Of a stretch of 64,000 nucleotides of DNA, positions 52,981-61,459 are shown one piece after another. The position numbers were made by a program, and so were the translations under genes. The notes under the pieces were generated by a model, which was not told the DNA's origin, did no database searches, and worked only from the letters and a program-made list of their open reading frames with translations. Position 1 is the first letter of the stretch. Each line of letters opens with the position of its first letter. The stretch is from an uncultured Verrucomicrobiales bacterium (GTDB lineage Bacteria; Verrucomicrobiota; Verrucomicrobiia; Verrucomicrobiales; Akkermansiaceae): positions 1 through 64,000 of the forward strand of contig CAJQKQ010000022.1 of the NCBI GenBank assembly GCA_905478925.1, in the 5' to 3' direction.

Positions 52981-55668
52981 TCAACCGTTGCACCGCCGAT
53001 TCCACCACCACTTATGCAGCTCCATGGTCGGCACGATCAGCAGCGCGAGTGCCGCAAGAACCGCCCAGGAAGAAAGCGAGACCGGTGCGGTGCCAAGCAT
53101 GCCCTGCATAAAGGGAACATGCATCGCCATGACGTGGATGAGAAATGCGGATGCCGCTGCGGCCAGCAGCAAAGGACTGCGGAAAGGTGAAATAAGGAAT
53201 GCGGAGCGGGTCTCGGAGCGGCAGTTTCCAATATGGAAATTCTCGAAAAGCACCATCATCAGGAGCAGGGCGTTTCGCGCATCAGCAGTGGCCCAGTCCT
53301 CGCGGATCATCCAGTGGAATGCCCCGAATCCGATCCCGCCGAACACCAGCGCGGAGACCACGGTGCGCTCGATCATCAGGCGGTTGAAGACGGGTTCACC
53401 GGGGGTGCGAGGTTTTCTTTTCAGGACATCCCCTTCACCTGGCTCGAAGGCGAGGGCGACGTCCTGGATACCGTTGGTCACAAGGTTGAGCCAGAGGATC
53501 TGAACAGGGAGAAGCGGGAGCGGAAGTCCCGTAGTGATGGCCAGCCCCATCAGGACGAGCTCCGCAGCACCGGTGGAAATCAGCAGAAAAATGACCTTCC
53601 GGATGTTGTCGTAGGCGATCCTGCCCTCCTCGATGCCCGCGACAATGGTTGTGAAATCATCATCGCTGATGACCATGTCCGCCGCTTCCCGGGCGACGTC
53701 GGTTCCGCTTTTTCCCATCGCCACGCCGATGTTCGCATTCCGCAATGCCGGCGCATCGTTGACACCATCTCCCGTGACGGCGACGAACTGCCCGGCACGG
53801 CGAGCCGCTTCCACGATCTCAAGTTTCTGCCGTGGCGCGACCCTTGCAAAGACCCGCACTTCCGCGATCAGGGCTTCGAGTTCGGCATCGGTTTTCCCGA
53901 TCATCTCAGGGCCGGCGAGCACCTGTTCCTCCGTTTCCGCGAGATCGAGTTCACGGGCGATCGCCAATGCCGTGGCGCGGTGGTCGCCGGTGATCATTGT
54001 TACGGAAACACCGGCACCACGGGCGGTGCAGATCGCCTCTCGCGCACCCGCTCGCAATGGATCGAGCATTCCCACGAAACCCAGGAAAGTAAGATTTTCC
54101 GGCTCGGCGGGTGTGGTCGAGGAATCCATTCCTCCGTTCACATTTCCCGAGGCGATGGCGATGACCCGCAATCCGCGGCTCGCCATTTCGATTGCCTGGT
54201 TCTCCAACTCCCGGCTACGACCGGTATCTTCACACATCGCGAGCACTCGCTCCGGCGCCCCCTTGACGAATGATTTCACGCCGCCATCAACGGAATTGAA
54301 CGTCGCCGCATACTGCCGCTCGGGTTCGAAAGGGATGTCATTGATCTGCGGGTTGGCATCCAGCGAGGACTCCTTTCGCAAGCCGATCTTGTGGCCGAGA
54401 CAAAGCAGGGCGATGTCCACCGTGTCGCCACGCCATTCCCATGTGCCATCGCGATGGTGAAGGATGGCTTCGTTGCACAGTATACCGGACATCGCCAGAT
54501 CATCGAGACCTGCGAGCTTGCCGTGAACCACTGGCTCTCCGCCAAATAGGATTTCACCCTCGGGGATGAACCCCTCCCCTGTCGTTCCCAAAGTCTCACC
54601 GCTTACCAATCTGATCTCACGCACCGTCAGCTCGTTCACGGTCAGCGTGCCGGTCTTGTCCGTCGCGATCAGGGTGCAGCTTCCCAATCCCTCGACAGCA
54701 GTGAGCTTGCGGACGATGACCCCGCGTTTCGACATCCGCGTGACGGCGATGGCGAGAGCCACGGTCATCGCCACAGGGAGTCCCTCGGGAATTACGGAAA
54801 CGGCCAGTGCCACCGCGAAGAGAAACATCTCGGCCGGAGGGAGACCGCCAAGCAGAACTCCCAGCCCGCCTGTGAAAACCGCGAGAACCAAAGTCACGAC
54901 CGCAATCGCCTTGGTGAAGCGCTCCATCCTCCCGATCAGGGGCGGCTTCCCGCCATCGGATGCGACGACATCCAACGCGATCTGACCCACGTGGGTGGCG
55001 ATGCCGGTGGCCACAACAATTCCCTTGGCCCGGCCAAGGGTTACGGTTGATCCGGCGAAAGCCATGCACAGGCGGTCGCCGACTGGATCGTTCCCGGCAC
55101 CGATCGCTGCGGGATCCTTGGTGGAAGGTAGGGACTCACCGGTTAGGAGGGATTCGTCAATTTCCAGTCCGTGTGCGGACAGCAAGCGCAGGTCTGCCGG
55201 GACGCGATTTCCGGATTCCAGCCAGACCACATCACCCGGCACTAGGTCTTCAGCCGAAAGATCCCTGACATCATTACCCCGGGAAACCGCCGCTTGGATT
55301 TTCAATAGCTTCTTGAGCGCATCGCTGCTCCTTTCCGCCTTCCATTCCTGATAGCTTCCGATCGCGGCATTGATGACAAGGACGGCGAGGATGAAGCCCG
55401 CGTCCTTCACATCGCCGATGAATACGGACACGACCGCAGCGACCCCGAGGATGTAGATGAGGGGACTGGCGAACTGGCGCAGGACAAATTTCCAAGGAGC
55501 CGTGGGTAGCTTTTCGGGAAGACGGTTCGGGCCATATTCATTGAGCCGCGAGGCGGCCTCGTCTTCGGTGAGCCCGCCATCGGTAGAATTCAAGGCGGCT
55601 AGCACATCGGGTAAATGCAGAGCGTGCCACGGTTTGTTTTCCTGTTTGTGAAAGTCCATCCGACTCAA
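52981..55668 (-). CDS. P2-type cation-transporting ATPase (Ca2+/PMR1-like)
   Basis: Inner-membrane pump of 895 aa. An N-terminal cation-ATPase domain (WHALHLPDVLAALNSTDGGL) precedes the actuator loop LLTGES (175-180), the M4 motif PEGLP (294-298), the phosphorylation site DKTGT with Asp337, the nucleotide domain and MITGDHRATA, and the hinge VTGDGVNDAPALRNANIGVAM. Type II, nearest to Ca2+ or PMR1 pumps. The protein would move Ca2+ or other cations outward. It lies downstream of the monohaem cytochrome gene and upstream of adh-ppsA on the same strand. Confidence 0.93.
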   Translation of the reverse strand: MSRMDFHKQENKPWHALHLPDVLAALNSTDGGLTEDEAASRLNEYGPNRLPEKLPTAPWKFVLRQFASPLIYILGVAAVVSVFIGDVKDAGFILAVLVINAAIGSYQEWKAERSSDALKKLLKIQAAVSRGNDVRDLSAEDLVPGDVVWLESGNRVPADLRLLSAHGLEIDESLLTGESLPSTKDPAAIGAGNDPVGDRLCMAFAGSTVTLGRAKGIVVATGIATHVGQIALDVVASDGGKPPLIGRMERFTKAIAVVTLVLAVFTGGLGVLLGGLPPAEMFLFAVALAVSVIPEGLPVAMTVALAIAVTRMSKRGVIVRKLTAVEGLGSCTLIATDKTGTLTVNELTVREIRLVSGETLGTTGEGFIPEGEILFGGEPVVHGKLAGLDDLAMSGILCNEAILHHRDGTWEWRGDTVDIALLCLGHKIGLRKESSLDANPQINDIPFEPERQYAATFNSVDGGVKSFVKGAPERVLAMCEDTGRSRELENQAIEMASRGLRVIAIASGNVNGGMDSSTTPAEPENLTFLGFVGMLDPLRAGAREAICTARGAGVSVTMITGDHRATALAIARELDLAETEEQVLAGPEMIGKTDAELEALIAEVRVFARVAPRQKLEIVEAARRAGQFVAVTGDGVNDAPALRNANIGVAMGKSGTDVAREAADMVISDDDFTTIVAGIEEGRIAYDNIRKVIFLLISTGAAELVLMGLAITTGLPLPLLPVQILWLNLVTNGIQDVALAFEPGEGDVLKRKPRTPGEPVFNRLMIERTVVSALVFGGIGFGAFHWMIREDWATADARNALLLMMVLFENFHIGNCRSETRSAFLISPFRSPLLLAAAASAFLIHVMAMHVPFMQGMLGTAPVSLSSWAVLAALALLIVPTMELHKWWWNRRCNG

Positions 55669-55691
55669 GTTATTGTATGGCGGCGCGAGGT

Positions 55692-56069
55692 TTATCGGAC
55701 TTGCTTGCCAAACCCTTCGAGCTGCTTGTCGAACTCCGAGGGATCGCTTTTAACGGCGAGTATATATTTCAGCACAGCCGCCTGTTCCTTGTCGGTGATA
55801 TTGGAATTCCACGCCATCCTCGGTGTCGCCACGTGCCAAGTTTCGCTTGAAACATCATCCGGAAAAACATGTTCGTGGCACTTTCCACATTCGCGCACCC
55901 AGACGCCGAAGCCGATGTGGAGTTCCTTCAGAGACGTGCCGGATTTTTTCGCGAGTACATCGGATGGCACGATGAGGATGCGTTGTTCAACTGGCTCATC
56001 TTTCGGAGTGGTGAAGCAAGCGACAAGCGCCGTTACATAGGTGAGCATTCCAAAATAAATGTATTTCAT
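55692..56069 (-). CDS. Monohaem cytochrome c lipoprotein, paralogue 1
   Basis: Lipoprotein of 125 aa from the ATG at 56069. Signal and lipobox end at Cys18 (LVAC). The haem site CGKCH lies at 61-65, and Met85 in PRMAWN is the likely axial ligand. It is aligned residue for residue with the cytochrome at 59167 around Cys18, the haem and Met85, so they are paralogues. They look like electron carriers for a periplasmic or outer-face partner. It lies 23 bp upstream of the P2-type ATPase gene. Confidence 0.8.
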   Translation of the reverse strand: MKYIYFGMLTYVTALVACFTTPKDEPVEQRILIVPSDVLAKKSGTSLKELHIGFGVWVRECGKCHEHVFPDDVSSETWHVATPRMAWNSNITDKEQAAVLKYILAVKSDPSEFDKQLEGFGKQVR

Positions 56070-56145
56070 GGCAGCCATCCATGATGGTGAAATTCCCGAC
56101 TGGAAGCCAACTGCCCATTGTCAGCAACTATGCAAGGATTGCGAT

Positions 56146-56683
56146 TTACTCAATGATTCCGCTTCGGATGTCCGGCGGAGATGAGAGTGCCTCGAATCCG
56201 GAGATGAGATCAAAAAGTTCCTCGTCGATAACTTTTTGACGCTGACGGTTGAAATCAAGCCGGAGTGCCTGCTGCCGTTCCTCGATATTTTTCTCGGCGA
56301 GCTGCATGGCGCTCAGGCGGGCGGCATGTTCTGCCGCACAGGATTCGGCGCATGCTTGGGAGATCGAGGTGAAGAGATGCTCATGAATCAGGGAGGTGGT
56401 GTCCTGCGGACATGGCTTTCATGGTTCGGATCACAGTGCGAAGATCGCCGGTATTCTTGATCCTGCGGCGCAGGTTGATGAGAGTATCTCCCATGGCGCT
56501 AGAAGTTACTGAGGGCTTTTTGCTTTCCCGGAGAACGCTCTCCAGATCCTCATTGGTGATGAAATCCGAAGCGAGAAGAATGGTATGGATAGCCGGAACG
56601 GAATTGTCGAACTGGCAGTCCACAACGCTTCCCCGAACCGATGCGACCCTTCCGTGAGCCTGGGGTTTATCCGGACAGATCAT
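56146..56683 (-). pseudogene. Deletion scar of an alternate F1Fo-ATPase (N-ATPase) operon
   Basis: Three fragments lie head to tail on the - strand. From 56683, GRVASVRGSVVDCQFDNSVP to HTIL is the N-terminus of an F1 beta subunit. From 56494, MGDTLINLRRRIKNTGDLRT to KAMSA is the N-terminus of F1 gamma. After a frame break, HEHLFTSISQACAESCAAEH through FNRQRQKVIDEELFDLISGF to IIE is the gamma C-terminus, ending at a TAA at 56146. In alternate ATPase operons beta is first and gamma last, so the outer genes survive in part and everything between is lost. The stretch between the first two pieces may be the alpha C-terminus. Confidence 0.75.
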
Positions 56684-56913
56684 GACCGGTTCAGCATATG
56701 ATTACGAAGGAAAATGGCTTCGCGCGGCTTGCCGGATTCTATGTAACGATTGTGTGTCAGTACATTCCTGCTCAAAGGAAATTTCGGATACAGAACGAAG
56801 TATACGTATAGGGAATTACTTTAGAAGCCGGCAAGAATGCCTCCCAATATACGAGGAGGAATTATTCCCTACGATAGTCATCGCTATTGAAAAATCTCGA
56901 AACAACTAAAACG

Positions 56914-57843
56914 ATGAACGCTGCCATAGAAAACCGTCCCTCCGCCCCCCAAAGGATGACGTCCGAAGAGTCCCCGCAATCGATGATCGCGAGACTCCGG
57001 AACTCGGAGATCTTCCGGAGTTATCGGAAGATATTTCAAAATTCGACCGGGCTTCCTTTGGATCTTCGCCCTGTCAATTCCCGTTTGCAAAATGGGGATC
57101 AAGACGAGGCGGGAGGGAACCGGTTTTGCCAGATACTGAATGGTGGAACGGAGAAATGCAGCCAATGCGTTGAGGCGCAAGGCTGTCTCTCCTCCAACGG
57201 GAAACAGGGCATACAATCGGTCCGCTGCTTCGCGAATATGGTGGAGACCGTGGTTCCGATAACGTTTGGTGCCCAGGTGATTGCGCAGCTAGCTACGGGT
57301 CAGATTTCCCATCAGAAGCTGACGAGGGAAAACTTCGACAAATTCATAGGAACCCTTGGAGAGGATACGTTGGAGGATGTGAACTTGGAACGGGCATACT
57401 TGGAGACTTCGGTGGTCAGCGAGGAAAAATACCGCGCGATGGTGACATTGCTGGCGGCATTTTCACTACAGCTCAGCCAGCTAGCCGGTCAGATCGTTCT
57501 TGAATTGCGCCACGAGAAGAACGATCCCATTGCCTGCGCAAAGGACTACATAGATGAAAATCTCTGTGAAACCATCATTCTGGACGAAGTGGCTTCCGAG
57601 ATCCATATGAGCCGCTTTTATCTTTGCCGTAGATTTAAGGAGTCCACTGGCATGACCCTGACCGAGTATGTGTCCAACCGCAGGGTGGAAATGGCGAAGG
57701 AAATGCTGGAGAACACATCGCTGCGTGTGGCGGACATCGCCTTCGAGGTCGGCTTCCAATCCCTTTCCCAGTTCAATCGAACGTTCCATAGGGTTGCCCA
57801 GAATACTCCAACCCAATTCAGAAGAGTGGTCAACGCAGCCTAG
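56914..57843 (+). CDS. AraC-family regulator with PocR sensor domain
   Basis: Protein of 309 aa from the ATG at 56914; a TTG at 56887 is less likely. Residues about 20-175 are a PocR-type domain with CSQCVEAQGCL and a following Cys (VRCFANMVE), the cysteine set of the family, which in other PocR proteins senses redox or small molecules. Residues about 205-305 are a two-helix-turn-helix AraC domain (LDEVASEIHMSRFYLCRRFK, then VADIAFEVGFQSLSQFNRTF). It precedes the universal stress protein gene by 101 bp. A second, shorter paralogue closes the block at 63276. Confidence 0.85.
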   Translation: MNAAIENRPSAPQRMTSEESPQSMIARLRNSEIFRSYRKIFQNSTGLPLDLRPVNSRLQNGDQDEAGGNRFCQILNGGTEKCSQCVEAQGCLSSNGKQGIQSVRCFANMVETVVPITFGAQVIAQLATGQISHQKLTRENFDKFIGTLGEDTLEDVNLERAYLETSVVSEEKYRAMVTLLAAFSLQLSQLAGQIVLELRHEKNDPIACAKDYIDENLCETIILDEVASEIHMSRFYLCRRFKESTGMTLTEYVSNRRVEMAKEMLENTSLRVADIAFEVGFQSLSQFNRTFHRVAQNTPTQFRRVVNAA

Positions 57844-57944
57844 GCGCCCCCTTTTGGCTGAGAGGTTGCTGCAGCAATCGCCACACAGTTTCGGACAATA
57901 TCAGATAAGATTTTTTCAGCCATCCAATCCAATCTGAGAGCGCT

Positions 57945-58844
57945 ATGAGACCACTGAACAAAATTCTCGTAGGCGTCGATTTTTCCGAAGCCTCCAAAGC
58001 AGCACTGGTCGAAGCCGACTACATAGCCCTGTGGGAAGGAGGCGAACTGCACGTCGTGCACGTGATCGCCATCGATGAAGCTGACTCCATATTGAAGATG
58101 GCGGCACCCGGTGAAGAGGTATTCGAGGGTATGCTTGAAAAGTTAAAAACCTTCACGGAAGAGGCGACCAATCTCTGCGAGAAAAGGGTTTATCACGTAT
58201 GTGTCGGGAATCCATTCGAGCAGATGATGGCGCTGCTTGAAACCACAAGTTCCGATCTTCTGGTGGTGGGATCCCACGGCGGCGGTGACAAATCCAACCA
58301 TGTGGGCGCGATCGCGAGCAAGTGTGTGCGCCGCTCGGAGGTGCCCGTGCTGCTGGTGAGGAGGCAGCACGATGTCGGCTACAAGAAGCTGGTGGTTTGT
58401 GTGGATTTTTCCGGTGCGTCAAAGGAAGCGGTGGAATACGCGGCCGAAATCGCATGCAATGAAAACGCCAAGCTCCATATCCTCCACGTTTGGTGCGATC
58501 CATGGGGGGCTTACGCGTTCCCTGTCGAGGGACTGAATCACTTCATGATCGAGAGGCAACTGGAGGAGGCAAAAACCGCTGCCCAGAAAAAAATTGAAAA
58601 AATGAGAGCCGCTCTCATGCACGAATACTTCGCGGCGAATATCTCGACCTCCGTGGTGGAGGCTCCTTCGGTGATCAAAGGAATCATAGATTTTATCAAC
58701 GAGAATAAGGACATGGATCTGGTCGTGGTTGGCAACCGCGGACAATCGAAGCTCTCGGAATTTTTCATTGGAACAACGACCGAGAGACTCATCCAGAAAA
58801 GTCCGTGTTCCGTGCTCACGGTCGGAGCTCCTGACGAGAAATAG
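57945..58844 (+). CDS. Universal stress protein, tandem UspA domains
   Basis: Cytoplasmic protein of 299 aa with two UspA domains (about 1-145 and 150-295). Each begins with the NKILVGVDFSEASKAAL or KLVVCVDFSGASKEAV strand and ends with the ATP-binding G-x2-G-x9-G(S/T) region (VVGSHGGGDKSNHVG; VVGNRGQSKLSEFFIG). Tandem Usp proteins of this type bind ATP and accumulate in starvation or hypoxia; mycobacterial Rv2623 is an example. Its stop adjoins the stop of the convergent CbpM-like gene with no spacer. Confidence 0.92.
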   Translation: MRPLNKILVGVDFSEASKAALVEADYIALWEGGELHVVHVIAIDEADSILKMAAPGEEVFEGMLEKLKTFTEEATNLCEKRVYHVCVGNPFEQMMALLETTSSDLLVVGSHGGGDKSNHVGAIASKCVRRSEVPVLLVRRQHDVGYKKLVVCVDFSGASKEAVEYAAEIACNENAKLHILHVWCDPWGAYAFPVEGLNHFMIERQLEEAKTAAQKKIEKMRAALMHEYFAANISTSVVEAPSVIKGIIDFINENKDMDLVVVGNRGQSKLSEFFIGTTTERLIQKSPCSVLTVGAPDEK

Positions 58845-59165
58845 CTAGCGGATGGAAAGCTGGTTCCGGAGTTCGCGAAGCTCGCGCTCTGTTCTTGCCA
58901 GTTGATCGGTGAGTGAGCAGACGAGCCGGATGTTCCTCAGGACCGGACGGCCTTGCTTTCTCATGTGTTGGATCTGACAGAGGCGATCGATGCCGTCCGG
59001 ATCGATGCGGGGAACACCGTTGCTATCAGGCTTCGAGCTTACGATCCTGGCGCGTAGAAAGATCTCGATCATCTCAGGGTGCATCCCACTGAGCCGGGCG
59101 GCCTCGTCCAGTTCCGCGAGATCTGTATTTCGGTTACTACAAATGATTTGATAGCGAGTTTTCAT
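58845..59165 (-). CDS. CbpM/MerR-like small regulator
   Basis: Protein of 106 aa. LDEAARLSGMHPEMIEIFLRARIV and DGIDRLCQIQHMRKQ fit the MerR_2/CbpM fold, and the end is a coiled coil (LTDQLARTERELRELRNQL). CbpM modulates the DnaJ-like chaperone CbpA; no cbpA gene is near, so a DNA-binding MerR-like role is equally possible. It is the last gene of the small membrane protein-glgA-cytochrome-cbpM-like series, 1 bp after the cytochrome stop. Confidence 0.7.
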   Translation of the reverse strand: MKTRYQIICSNRNTDLAELDEAARLSGMHPEMIEIFLRARIVSSKPDSNGVPRIDPDGIDRLCQIQHMRKQGRPVLRNIRLVCSLTDQLARTERELRELRNQLSIR

Positions 59166-59166
59166 G

Positions 59167-59520
59167 TCAGTTGTTGTCGGAGGAGGTAGATGACTTGGTC
59201 TTGGCCGCGAGCATGTATTTCAAGAGAGCCTTTTCTTCGTATGGTTCGAGGCCGGCGTTCCATGCCATGCCGGGGACGATGACGTGCCAGTCATCAGAGG
59301 TGATTTCATCCGGCAGGAGATGGGTATGGCATTCCCCGCATTTCCGCATGTACACACCGTGACCTGTCTGGAGTGTGTCGAGCGATGTCTTGCTGCGGAC
59401 AACCATCTGATCGTCCGGAATCGGGGCGCTTTCGCTGACTCCGGGTTTGCGATTTTGGATAACAGAACACGCGCTCGTCAATGCAAGGACGAGAATGACG
59501 CAACGAATATTGTATTTCAT
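59167..59520 (-). CDS. Monohaem cytochrome c lipoprotein, paralogue 2
   Basis: Lipoprotein of 117 aa with lipobox Cys18 (TSAC), haem site CGECH at 61-65 and Met85 in PGMAWN. The layout is the same as in the paralogue at 55692. The start overlaps the glgA stop (ATGA), so this cytochrome is coupled to glycogen synthase translation. That pairing is unusual, because the cytochrome acts outside the inner membrane and glycogen synthase inside. Both paralogues lack downstream oxidase or reductase partners in the window. Confidence 0.8.
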   Translation of the reverse strand: MKYNIRCVILVLALTSACSVIQNRKPGVSESAPIPDDQMVVRSKTSLDTLQTGHGVYMRKCGECHTHLLPDEITSDDWHVIVPGMAWNAGLEPYEEKALLKYMLAAKTKSSTSSDNN

Positions 59521-61118
59521 GAATGTTGTTTTTGATTGGTTCGAGAGGCTGTGAATTTATCCAAATTGAGCTTCCGGTAGATTGCGGCGTATTGCTCGCA
59601 CATGGTGTGGTTTCTGAAATGAGTGGACGCGTCGCGCATGATCCGGCTGATGGTCGATTCCCGGACTTCCTCGGGAAGGCGGTGAAATTCCATTGCCTGA
59701 TCGATCGCCCAGCGCAGGCCGCCGCTATCGAAGTGGTCGAAAAGGAAGCCGTTTCCGGAAGCCTGATCGTGGGAGAGTTGGTGGACGGTGTCGTGCAGCC
59801 CACCGGTATTGTGGGCGATGGGAAGCGAGCCATAGCGGGCGCCGATCATCTGTGGAAGTCCACAGGGTTCGTAGGACGAGGGCATGAAAACAAAATCTGA
59901 ACCGGCGTAGGCGAGCCTGGCGAGATCTTCATCGAAGTCCATGACCGCAACGTGATCACGGAGACCGTGCCGGGCGACAATATCGTGGAAGTGACATTGA
60001 AAAGGACCATCCCCTACCATGACGAGTTGGAGGCCGTCTGCGCTATAGTCCTCCGTGAGGCGATAGAGGATTTCGGTGAGTAGCTGGCAGCCTTTCTGAA
60101 CCGGATCCAGTCTGGATGGCCAGAAGAAGACCGGCGCATTTTCGTTCACGGACAACCCCAGCCGTTCCTGCAGCTTGCGCTTGTTCCCGCCCTTTCCATG
60201 CCGGTGGTTCGCATGATCATATTTCGTGGCAAGAGAATCATCCTCTGCCGGATTATAAGATCCATCGGGAGCATTGAGAATACCCGAGGCATACCCGGAA
60301 TCGATCTTCACGCGGAGATCCCATTGGATGGATGGTGGCAGCCTCCCGTGCCTGTTGTGGATGATTTCCTCCAGAAAAGTCGGGCTCACCGTGCTGACGA
60401 AGTCCGCGTTCTGTATCGCGGAAGAAAGCAGATCGATGGGATTATTATGATAGCAGTCTCCAAATGAGCTGGGATAATTTTCGTAATAAAGAAGATCCCA
60501 GAATTCGCTGGCGTCGATTCCCTTGCTTTCGATCTCGGCCAGGGTGGTGCGTTCCCGGTGGATGTTGTGGATGGTGAACAGGGTTTTGATGCCGAGCTTT
60601 TTGCAAGCGGCGGGGATCAGTCCGGTCATCCAGTCATTGCAATGGACGATGTCGGGGCGGACTTGCGGAATGATGTGATTGATGACTTCGCGCTGGAAGG
60701 CGATCGCTGCTCCGCGCAGTTCATCAGGACTTCCATGGTAGGCTCCGGTACGCCGGTAGAAGGCACAGTCCTCGGCGAGATGAATCCTGGATCTTGGGGC
60801 GGCGCAATTCACGGAAGCATTGTCATCCCCTTCCCCGTTCCGGAAAATGTTCCGGTAATTTGGGATAGCAAGATGTACATCGAAACGATCCTGAACGAAT
60901 TTCTCAAGCAAAGTGGCGGAGATGTCCGCGAGGCCTCCGGACTTCACGCGGAGGCGTTCGGCGCCCGGGCACATGAGCGGGGAAACCCGCGAGATTTCCG
61001 GTGTGATGTGGAGTATCCTGGGTTTCGGAGGCAGGTCTTCTGCGTTTTGCAGGAAAGGAATTGCCGGGACTACCAGTGATAGATCTTCCAAATCCCGAAG
61101 CCTAGTGCGAGCGATCAT
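59517..61118 (-). CDS. glgA: Glycogen synthase
   Basis: GT5 protein of 533 aa that adds glucosyl units from ADP- or UDP-glucose to a growing alpha-1,4-glucan in the cytoplasm. KSGGLADISATL (59-70) matches the KxGGL motif, and PDIVHCNDWMTGLIPAA, SRLDPVQKGCQLL and SSYEPCGLPQMIGARYGSLPIAHNTGGLHDTV are the core of the C-terminal Rossmann domain, with the E-x7-E family residues. The N-terminus carries about 30 extra residues before ILHITPEI. It overlaps the upstream small membrane protein gene and the downstream cytochrome gene by 4 bp each. Confidence 0.9.
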   Translation of the reverse strand: MIARTRLRDLEDLSLVVPAIPFLQNAEDLPPKPRILHITPEISRVSPLMCPGAERLRVKSGGLADISATLLEKFVQDRFDVHLAIPNYRNIFRNGEGDDNASVNCAAPRSRIHLAEDCAFYRRTGAYHGSPDELRGAAIAFQREVINHIIPQVRPDIVHCNDWMTGLIPAACKKLGIKTLFTIHNIHRERTTLAEIESKGIDASEFWDLLYYENYPSSFGDCYHNNPIDLLSSAIQNADFVSTVSPTFLEEIIHNRHGRLPPSIQWDLRVKIDSGYASGILNAPDGSYNPAEDDSLATKYDHANHRHGKGGNKRKLQERLGLSVNENAPVFFWPSRLDPVQKGCQLLTEILYRLTEDYSADGLQLVMVGDGPFQCHFHDIVARHGLRDHVAVMDFDEDLARLAYAGSDFVFMPSSYEPCGLPQMIGARYGSLPIAHNTGGLHDTVHQLSHDQASGNGFLFDHFDSGGLRWAIDQAMEFHRLPEEVRESTISRIMRDASTHFRNHTMCEQYAAIYRKLNLDKFTASRTNQKQHS

Positions 61119-61306
61119 TGTTTTCCTGCTCCGGTTTGGTTTGTGGAGATCCGTTCTTCGATTTTTGAATCCGGAATCTGCGGATCCGGTTTTCCGAACT
61201 TTGCCGCCGCCATGGCAAGCAGGAGAAATAGCAGGATGGTCAGAAGCACAATCCAGATGATTACGCGGTGACGCGACAGGAGAGAATTTGGATCCATGGG
61301 ATTCAT
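61115..61306 (-). CDS. Small single-pass membrane protein
   Basis: Protein of 63 aa. One hydrophobic segment (VIIWIVLLTILLFLLLAMAA) separates a short polar head from a charged tail (KFGKPDPQIPDSKIEERIST). The stop overlaps the glgA start by 4 bp, which supports expression and coupling. It could anchor or regulate a partner at the membrane. Not recognised as a known family. Confidence 0.5.
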   Translation of the reverse strand: MNPMDPNSLLSRHRVIIWIVLLTILLFLLLAMAAAKFGKPDPQIPDSKIEERISTNQTGAGKQ

Positions 61307-61459
61307 AACGGTTGCTTTATAGCGCAGTGGAGGGACGAGTTCTCAGCATTCCTTGTCAGTGAGTGAGCATCATTTGCCCAAAGGTTGTGATCGAGTATGT
61401 TGTTCTCGTTTTCCGCAAGTATTCAGGCGATGAAATTTGCGAAACCTGCTTTTCAAACT

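Noticed and set aside
56682..56909. + strand 75-aa frame upstream of the PocR/AraC gene
   Set aside because: It starts inside the ATPase scar, has no family features and occupies the regulator's promoter region.
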